Below are positions 21,700-27,098 of a DNA stretch of 27,098 bases, piece by piece. A program made the translations under genes and the position numbers. Position 1 is the first letter of the stretch; each line of letters starts with the position of its first letter. The stretch is from Elusimicrobia bacterium UBA4817 (lineage in GTDB: Bacteria; Elusimicrobiota; UBA8919): contig DHFT01000021.1 in NCBI GenBank assembly GCA_002402375.1, positions 1-27,098 of the forward strand, read 5' to 3'. Under the pieces are notes generated by a model. It saw only the letters and a program-made list of their open reading frames with translations, made no database searches and was not told where the DNA came from.

Positions 21700-23313
21700 A
21701 TGAGAAAAACTTTTCTTATTCTGCTTACCGTTTTTCAAATATCAGTTGTTTCAGCCGTGTTCGCCAAACCGTATATTGAAGAATTATATGACAGCGGGGT
21801 GAAACAGTTCCAGGGAGGCGATTATAAAGCCGCTTTGGAGTCATTTAATGCCGTTATTTCCACCGCGACAAAAAAGAATAAAGAAATTCTTAAGAAGTCA
21901 TATCTTTATAAAGCGAACACCCTGTCTGAACTTCTGCAACTTGACGAAGCACTTAAAGAATATGTCCGTATAACAGAAAAATTTCCAAATACAAACGAAT
22001 CCTTGCGTGCGCGACTCGGTATCGGACTTGTTTATTATAAAAAAAACAGTTACGAAAAAGCCCGTCAGTATCTTTTGAATTTTGTAAAACGGTTTCCCGG
22101 CACAAAAATAACCGACGATGCTCAATACTGGCTCGGGATGCTTCACTTCAAGAATAAAAATTTTAAAAAAGCCGCAGTTTCTTTTACAGCGCTTGTCCAG
22201 AATTATCCGAAATCCGATTATGCCGCCGAAGGGTGGCTTCGTCTCGGCGACAGTTATTTCAATCTTAAAAAATACAAGCAGGCGAGAAATTCGTACAGAA
22301 AAATTCTAATAAAATATCCTTCATCACCGCAAGCAGAGTTTGCGCTTTATTCCGTCGGTCGCGTATATGAATCGGAAGGTGCGATTTTTGATGCTATTTC
22401 GGTGTATGTTCAATTTGCAGAAAAATATCCGACATCCCAATTCTCGCCGGAAATTACCTATCAAGTTGCGGAATATTTTTATAAAAAAAAGGACTATGGT
22501 AAAGCCGCAAAATATTTTGAACAAATTATATCTAATTTTCCCGAGCATAATCTTGCGGAATCGGCAAGTTTCATACGGGCAAAAATTTATTATAGGACCG
22601 GCGCCTGCTCCGAAGCGATAGATTCGCTTAAAAAATTTATTGAAGGGTATCCGTTGTCAAAAAACTATGCCGAAGCGTTGCTTTACATATCTAACTGCTA
22701 TCTTGAAGCATCCGATTACAATAAGGCGATAGAAAATTACGAAACGGGTTTCAAACTTGAAAGCGCCGACCCCGAGATTTTTGCAATGATGAAATATAAC
22801 TGCGGCATTGCTTACGAAAAAATCGGCAATACGCTTGATGCGGAGAAATGCTACAGCGAGATACTTTACAGGTATCCGAAATCACTTGCTGCCGCCGGAA
22901 TGTATCTCAGGCGGGGAGATGAATTTGAAAGGAGCGGCGATTATTTTGCTGCGATTGAGAACTATGAACTTGCCGCAACTCTTTCTAAAAATAAGGGAAT
23001 CGGCAGGACCGAGAGCATTAACGGATTGTTAAGCACAGCGGATGAGGATATGGGAGCCGTTGCGCAGAAAAAAGCGGCGGATTGTTATTTCATGCAGAAA
23101 AAATACAAGGAAGCGGCGCGGGAATATCTGAAAGTGGTTTATCTCTTCAGCGATTCGCAATATGTGCCGGAATCCCATTATATGTCCGCCCGTTCATCGG
23201 AAGAAATAGGATTTATTAAAGACGCAAAGCAAAATTATGAAATTGTGAAAAAAAGATACAGTGATACCGAGTGGGCTAAAAAAGCCCAGGAGCGTCTTGA
23301 TAAAATAAAATGA
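21700..23313 (+). CDS. Exported TPR-repeat protein (BamD/YbgF-like repeats)
   Basis: A 537-residue periplasmic protein with a signal peptide (1-22, VSAVFA then KPYIEE) and about twelve tandem TPRs to the C-terminus. Many are of the Tol-Pal/BamD style ending in FP or YP: KEYVRITEKFPNTNESLRARL, YLLNFVKRFPGTKITDDAQYWL, FTALVQNYPKSDYAAEGWLR, RKILIKYPSSPQAEFAL. There is no lipobox, so it is not a canonical BamD lipoprotein. Directly after tolB, it is probably a scaffold in envelope or cell-wall assembly. Its stop overlaps the ATG of the amidohydrolase gene (ATGA), an odd partner unless the two are merely co-transcribed. Confidence 0.85.
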   Translation: MRKTFLILLTVFQISVVSAVFAKPYIEELYDSGVKQFQGGDYKAALESFNAVISTATKKNKEILKKSYLYKANTLSELLQLDEALKEYVRITEKFPNTNESLRARLGIGLVYYKKNSYEKARQYLLNFVKRFPGTKITDDAQYWLGMLHFKNKNFKKAAVSFTALVQNYPKSDYAAEGWLRLGDSYFNLKKYKQARNSYRKILIKYPSSPQAEFALYSVGRVYESEGAIFDAISVYVQFAEKYPTSQFSPEITYQVAEYFYKKKDYGKAAKYFEQIISNFPEHNLAESASFIRAKIYYRTGACSEAIDSLKKFIEGYPLSKNYAEALLYISNCYLEASDYNKAIENYETGFKLESADPEIFAMMKYNCGIAYEKIGNTLDAEKCYSEILYRYPKSLAAAGMYLRRGDEFERSGDYFAAIENYELAATLSKNKGIGRTESINGLLSTADEDMGAVAQKKAADCYFMQKKYKEAAREYLKVVYLFSDSQYVPESHYMSARSSEEIGFIKDAKQNYEIVKKRYSDTEWAKKAQERLDKIK

Positions 23314-24686
23314 AAAAAAATATTTTAATTAAAAATGCAAAACTTGTTGTTCAGATGGACAATAAGAGAACAAAAATCGCCGGCGGAAATATTTTCATAG
23401 AAGATAATGAAATAAAATTCGTCGGCAAGAAGTTGCCGTCGGACATCGGACATCGGACATCGGACTGTCTTACCATTGACGCCTCAAAATGTATTGTGCT
23501 TCCCGGTTTCGTCAATACCCATCATCATCTTTATCAAACGCTTTACAGAAATATACGGGAAGTCCAGGACGCCGAGCTTTTTGATTGGCTGACATATCTT
23601 TATACCGTCTGGCGAAATATCACGCCGGATGCCGTTTATACATCGGCAATGGTTGGCTTGGGTGAACTTTTATTGACCGGTTGCACTACATCCACAGACC
23701 AGTTTTATGTTTTTCCGAAAAATCAGCCGAAGGATTTGTTGGATTTTGAAATTAAAGCGGCAAAGGATATCGGGATTAGATTTCATCCTACCCGCGGTTC
23801 TATGTCGCGGGGTCAATCAAAAGGCGGGCTTCCGCCGGATGATGTGGTTCAGACGGAAAACGAGATAATGAAGGACTCCGAACGGGTAATAAAAAAATAT
23901 CATAATCCTGAAAAATTCTCAATGTGCCGTATAGCATTGTCACCCTGCTCGCCGTTTTCGGTTACAACGGAGTTATTAAAAGAAACGGTGAATTTCGCCC
24001 GACGGAAAAAAGTGAGATGCCACACGCATCTTGCTGAAACGATTGACGAGGAAAAATTCTGTCTGAACGAACATAACTTAAAACCGCTCGCTTATATGGA
24101 AAAGGTCGGCTGGCTGGGTGACGATGTGTGGTTTGCTCACTGCATCCATCTTAACGACGATGAAATATCGCTGCTCGGGAAAACGAAAACCGGAGTCGCC
24201 CACTGTCCCGTTTCAAATCTGCGGTTGGGAAGCGGTATCGCTCCCGTCAGAAAAATGATTGAAAGCGGAGTTCCCGTTTCACTTGCAGTTGACGGTTCCG
24301 CATCAAATGATTCTTCAAATATGCTCCGGGAATTAAAAACATGTCTTTTGGTTCATCGTCTGAAATCAGGCGTAAAATCAATGCCGGCGGAGGATGTTTT
24401 ATGGCTCGCTACCCGCGGCGGTGCGGAAATTCTGGGACGGGATGACATCGGCTCTATTGAAGTCGGCAAAGCAGCGGATATTGTTTTATTTGACGTTGAA
24501 AAAATAGGATATGCCGGCGGTGTTCATGATGTCCTTGCATCTTTACTTTTTTGCGGCGATTCCGATATTGTTGACACGACCATCGTTAACGGTAAAGTAG
24601 TAGTTAAAAACGGAAAACTGGTAAATACCGACGAACAAAAACTTTACGAAAAAGCGAATAAAATAGCAAAAAAAATGGTGGGGTAA
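23310..24686 (+). CDS. Amidohydrolase, 8-oxoguanine-deaminase-like
   Basis: Zinc amidohydrolase of the cytosine/8-oxoguanine deaminase (AtzF/TrzA/SsnA-like) group. The metal and catalytic set is complete: H71-H73 (NTHHHLYQT), H238/H240-E243 (HTHLAE), H277 (AHCIH) and D328 (VDGSASND). The segments HLYQTL...QDAELFDWL, GCTTSTDQFYVFP, HPTRGSMSRGQSKGGLPPDDVV, SPCSPFSV and GVAHCPVSNLRLGSGIAPVR match what I know of 8-oxoguanine deaminase, which converts 8-oxoguanine to urate. SsnA-like function is the alternative. A xanthine-dehydrogenase-type subunit two genes downstream fits purine breakdown. Three and a half CGGACAT repeats are inserted at residues 44-53. Length 458. Confidence 0.87.
   Translation: MKKNILIKNAKLVVQMDNKRTKIAGGNIFIEDNEIKFVGKKLPSDIGHRTSDCLTIDASKCIVLPGFVNTHHHLYQTLYRNIREVQDAELFDWLTYLYTVWRNITPDAVYTSAMVGLGELLLTGCTTSTDQFYVFPKNQPKDLLDFEIKAAKDIGIRFHPTRGSMSRGQSKGGLPPDDVVQTENEIMKDSERVIKKYHNPEKFSMCRIALSPCSPFSVTTELLKETVNFARRKKVRCHTHLAETIDEEKFCLNEHNLKPLAYMEKVGWLGDDVWFAHCIHLNDDEISLLGKTKTGVAHCPVSNLRLGSGIAPVRKMIESGVPVSLAVDGSASNDSSNMLRELKTCLLVHRLKSGVKSMPAEDVLWLATRGGAEILGRDDIGSIEVGKAADIVLFDVEKIGYAGGVHDVLASLLFCGDSDIVDTTIVNGKVVVKNGKLVNTDEQKLYEKANKIAKKMVG
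23440..23467. repeat. CGGACAT heptamers inside the amidohydrolase gene
   Basis: Three CGGACAT units plus CGGACTG, encoding SDIGHRTSD between the N-terminal strand KFVGKK and TIDASKCIVLPG, where homologues have a short loop. In frame, with no stop introduced. Confidence 0.8.
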
Positions 24687-24697
24687 CAGGAGGCAAT

Positions 24698-25600
24698 ATG
24701 GAACTAAAATCGGGAAGTGGGAAGTGGGAAGTGGGAAATGGTTTAATGATTTTGCTATTCACTGCTTACTACTTACTACTCGCTACTCCCTGCCTTTATG
24801 CCGAAGTGAAAAAGGACGCCACAACCAAAGTGTCGCCTAAGTATGAAGAAAAAAAATCTACGGTGACGGTATCTGAGGTCAAAAAATCAGCGGAACCCGT
24901 TAAAACCGAAAAACCAAAAATTGATAAAAGGACAAATGTCCAGAAATTAAAAGATGAGAATTGGCTTATAAGAAGAAACGCCGCAATTTCCCTCGGCACC
25001 GAAAGAAATAAAAATGCGGTGTTGCCTTTAATTGCTCTCTTAAAAGACCAAAATACAGAGGTCCGCCGGTGCGCCGCTGTTTCATTGGGTGAAATCGGCG
25101 ATAAACGGGCAGTCCCGCATTTAATAAAATCGCTTAGTGATTCCGACGGAGGAATGCTCATTGACAGTGCAAATTCAATTGCAAAATTTAAGGACGAAAC
25201 ATCAATTCCCGCACTAAAAAAACTTCTTGCTGACGGCCGGCCGGTCGTAAGAATTACTGCACTGAAATCACTGATGGTTTTTTCCGCTCGACCGGATGTA
25301 CAATCAATTATAGTTGAGCGTCTTAACGACGAAGCCGAAGGCGTCCGTCTTACTGCGATTCAATCGGTATCTTCGCTGAAACTCAAATCAGCCGTTGCGA
25401 ATTTAATAAAAAATCTTAAGGATGTTAATCCGCAGGTTCGGGCAGAATCCGCAAAAGTGCTCGGCGAGTTAGGGGATAAATCTGCAATTGAGCCGCTTAA
25501 AAAAGCGGGTATGGTTGAAGATGAAAATACGGAAGTTATAGACGCAGTCAAACAGGCGATAGAAAAATTAGAAAAGAACAAAAAACCGCTTGCAAAATAG
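24698..25600 (+). CDS. Exported HEAT-repeat protein
   Basis: A 300-residue protein with a signal peptide (1-35, ending CLYA) then a Lys/Thr/Val-rich spacer (36-84) and about six HEAT/PBS-lyase-like repeats (85-295). Examples are LKDENWLIRRNAAISLG, LLKDQNTEVRRCAAVSLGEIGD and LKDVNPQVRAESAKVLGELGD. Such repeats form a protein-binding solenoid; no catalytic function is implied. AGGAGG at 24687-24692 precedes the ATG. The signal-peptide DNA is a near copy of the secretin's repeat module. The position between two purine-type catabolic genes gives no obvious role. Confidence 0.85.
   Translation: MELKSGSGKWEVGNGLMILLFTAYYLLLATPCLYAEVKKDATTKVSPKYEEKKSTVTVSEVKKSAEPVKTEKPKIDKRTNVQKLKDENWLIRRNAAISLGTERNKNAVLPLIALLKDQNTEVRRCAAVSLGEIGDKRAVPHLIKSLSDSDGGMLIDSANSIAKFKDETSIPALKKLLADGRPVVRITALKSLMVFSARPDVQSIIVERLNDEAEGVRLTAIQSVSSLKLKSAVANLIKNLKDVNPQVRAESAKVLGELGDKSAIEPLKKAGMVEDENTEVIDAVKQAIEKLEKNKKPLAK
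24712..24795. repeat. Paired heptamer repeats encoding the HEAT-protein signal peptide
   Basis: The left arm 24712-24741 is GGGAAGT repeated about four times, followed by an AT-rich spacer (24742-24759). The right arm 24760-24795 holds TACTTAC-type units that degrade towards the end. The similarity to 457-536 continues past the array (TGCCTTTA then CCGAAG against TGCCTTTA then GCGAAG), so the two copies are homologous modules, not independent expansions. Confidence 0.85.
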
Positions 25601-25626
25601 TATTTTTTTTTCTAAAATAACAAATT

Positions 25627-27098
25627 ATGAGATTTAGCACTGTTGGTAAAAATTTTCTGCGTACCGACGGATTTGAAAAAGTGACCGGCGAAGCGCAGTT
25701 CACTCCGGATTTCAAATTTGCGGGGCTTCTTGCCGCAAAAATTATCCGTTCGCCGCATGCCCACGCCCTGCTCAAAAAAATAGATATTTCCGCTGCGGAA
25801 AAAATCGCGGGCGTAAAAAAAATAGTTACGGGATACGGATGTAATAAAAGGATTGAACTAATTACGGGCGACCAGCCGCCCATTGCGGTGGAAAAAGTAA
25901 GATTTGTCGGCGAGCCGGTAGCGGCGGTTATCGCAGAAGACGAAGAGATTGCCGCTTATGCCTCCTCGCTTGTCAAAATTGAATACGAGCCGTTGCCTGC
26001 CGTTTTTGACGTTTACGATGCGCTCAAAAAAGATGCGCCGCTCGTGCATCCCGACGTCGGTACAAATATTTTTCATCACTACAAATTAAAAAAAGGGACA
26101 GTAGAAAAAGGATTTCAGACCTGCGACCTTATTTTAGAAAATGATTTTTCAATTCCCCATATAAGTCATACGCAATTAGAGACCCATTCCTGCGTTGCCC
26201 TGTGGAAAAAAGAGGGTTTTATAGAAATGACGTCGTCCACCCAATCCCCGTTTGTCATCAGGGAAGTACTTTCCAAAATGTTTAATCTTCCCCATAGCAA
26301 AATCCGGGTGCATGTTCCTTATGTGGGCGGAGGTTTCGGAGGCAAATCGGATGTAACCATAGAACCTCTCGTTGCGTATATTTCACAATTCGTTCCCGGC
26401 TTTCCCGTCCGTCTGGTTTTATCGCGAGAAGAAGCATTTTGCGGCTCGCTGTTGGGCAGAGGGATGAAAGGGAAAATAAAAACGGGCGTGAAAAAAGACG
26501 GAAAAATAGTTGCGGTTGAGATACAGATGTATTTCAATTCAGGTGCATATGCGGATTACTGCCTGCCCGTCGTCTGCGGCGGCGGTCAGAATGCCTGCGG
26601 GCCATATATGATTGACAATATCAAAGTTAACGCTTACGGCGTCTACACCAACCTGCCTTTCGTCGGTGCATTCCGCGGGTACGGTCATCCGGAAGGAAAC
26701 TGGCTCACCGAGCGGCAACTTGATATCATCGCAAAAAAACTTGGAATAGATCCAGTTCAGATTCGTCTTAAAAATTGCTGGAAGCCGGGCGGAACAAACC
26801 AGATAGGGCAGATTATAAAAAAGCACAACGGCCGGCTGGACATCTGTATAAAAAAAGCTGCGGATGCAATTGAATGGGATAAAGACAGAAAAGTTGTCAG
26901 AGGAAATAAAATCATCGCGAAAGGACTTGCCTGTTTTATGAAGTCGCCTGTTATGACAACCAATGCCGCCTCTTGTGCGCTGGTAAAATTTGCGCCGGAC
27001 GGTTCAATCAATCTTTCAATGGGAACTATTGACTACGGGCAGGGTGCGTTAACGGCGCTCAGCCAGATTTGTGCGGAAAGGATTCAACTGCCTTTTGA
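25627..27098 (+). CDS. Xanthine-dehydrogenase-type molybdopterin subunit (partial)
   Basis: First 490 residues of a molybdenum hydroxylase large subunit; the gene continues beyond the window. Family features: GKNFLRTDGFEKVTGEAQFT (7-26), LLAAKIIRSPHAHA, VRFVGEPVAAVIAEDEEIA, E185 in QLETHSCVALW, the cofactor motif GGGFGGKSD (234-242), F349-R350-G351-Y352-G353, and MGTIDYGQGALTALSQI near the end. Such enzymes hydroxylate purines or other N-heterocycles or aldehydes using a molybdenum cofactor with FeS and FAD partners encoded nearby. The substrate cannot be told, but the 8-oxoguanine-deaminase-like neighbour favours a purine. There is no clear ribosome-binding site; an AT-rich 26-bp gap follows the HEAT gene. 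Confidence 0.92.
   Translation, partial: MRFSTVGKNFLRTDGFEKVTGEAQFTPDFKFAGLLAAKIIRSPHAHALLKKIDISAAEKIAGVKKIVTGYGCNKRIELITGDQPPIAVEKVRFVGEPVAAVIAEDEEIAAYASSLVKIEYEPLPAVFDVYDALKKDAPLVHPDVGTNIFHHYKLKKGTVEKGFQTCDLILENDFSIPHISHTQLETHSCVALWKKEGFIEMTSSTQSPFVIREVLSKMFNLPHSKIRVHVPYVGGGFGGKSDVTIEPLVAYISQFVPGFPVRLVLSREEAFCGSLLGRGMKGKIKTGVKKDGKIVAVEIQMYFNSGAYADYCLPVVCGGGQNACGPYMIDNIKVNAYGVYTNLPFVGAFRGYGHPEGNWLTERQLDIIAKKLGIDPVQIRLKNCWKPGGTNQIGQIIKKHNGRLDICIKKAADAIEWDKDRKVVRGNKIIAKGLACFMKSPVMTTNAASCALVKFAPDGSINLSMGTIDYGQGALTALSQICAERIQLPF

Noticed and set aside
1..27098. tRNA or rRNA genes
   Set aside because: The intergenic gaps are short and I saw no tRNA cloverleaf or rRNA-like sequence on either strand; a covariance-model scan was not possible.

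Overview
The window is 27 kb of a chromosome from an uncultured, diderm (Gram-negative-type), fairly AT-rich bacterium. The evidence for an outer membrane is a secretin, two lipoproteins with lipobox cysteines, and a Tol-Pal block. The gene mix (CpaC-like secretin beside an MshEN-type PilB ATPase, GTP-type PEP carboxykinase, SpoIID-like protein with TPRs, TPR-rich envelope proteins, many dispersed short repeats) recalls candidate phyla such as Omnitrophota, Elusimicrobiota and relatives; that placement is inference. Every gene is on the + strand.

Layout. (1) 56-4534: a DUF192 protein, a short CpaC-like secretin, a PilB/GspE ATPase and a zinc-ribbon/GAF/HD-GYP-like regulator, together the end of a pilus or secretion locus. 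(2) 4623-7258: nadA and nadB, the aspartate route to quinolinate. (3) 7259-11465: an accessory zone. It holds an AbiEi/AbiEii toxin-antitoxin pair bracketed by direct repeats of the nadB 3' end, an NHL-repeat gene remnant, an AT-rich frameshifted membrane glycosyltransferase, a possible REP-transposase remnant, and a RHH/MazF-like pair with its own promoter and palindromic operator. Four copies of a short GGGACAGGT...CTTTTTTCT element punctuate it. (4) 11466-16292: uvrA and GTP-PEPCK, separated by a MITE-like inverted-repeat element whose right end also occurs at the left edge of the window. (5) 16477-23313: a TPR-SpoIID protein, then an envelope operon of pal, cpoB-like, tonB/tolA-like and tolB genes, then a large TPR protein. 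(6) 23310-27098: an 8-oxoguanine-deaminase-like amidohydrolase, an exported HEAT-repeat protein, and a xanthine-dehydrogenase-type molybdopterin subunit that runs off the window.

The most unusual signal is the class of short tandem repeats (period mostly 7, sometimes 8), often in paired, roughly complementary arms. They are in intergenic gaps but also inside genes. In five genes they encode the signal peptide itself. Because the period is not a multiple of three, each array reads as the same cyclic peptide in all three frames of a strand: (TACTTAC)n gives YYLLLTT, (TTTTACC)n gives FYLLPFT, (GGGAAGT)n gives GKWEVGS. The secretin and the HEAT protein, otherwise unrelated and 24 kb apart, share nearly the same roughly 100-bp repeat module from the first arm through the predicted cleavage region. 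This suggests that a dispersed repeat serves as a ready-made export signal.
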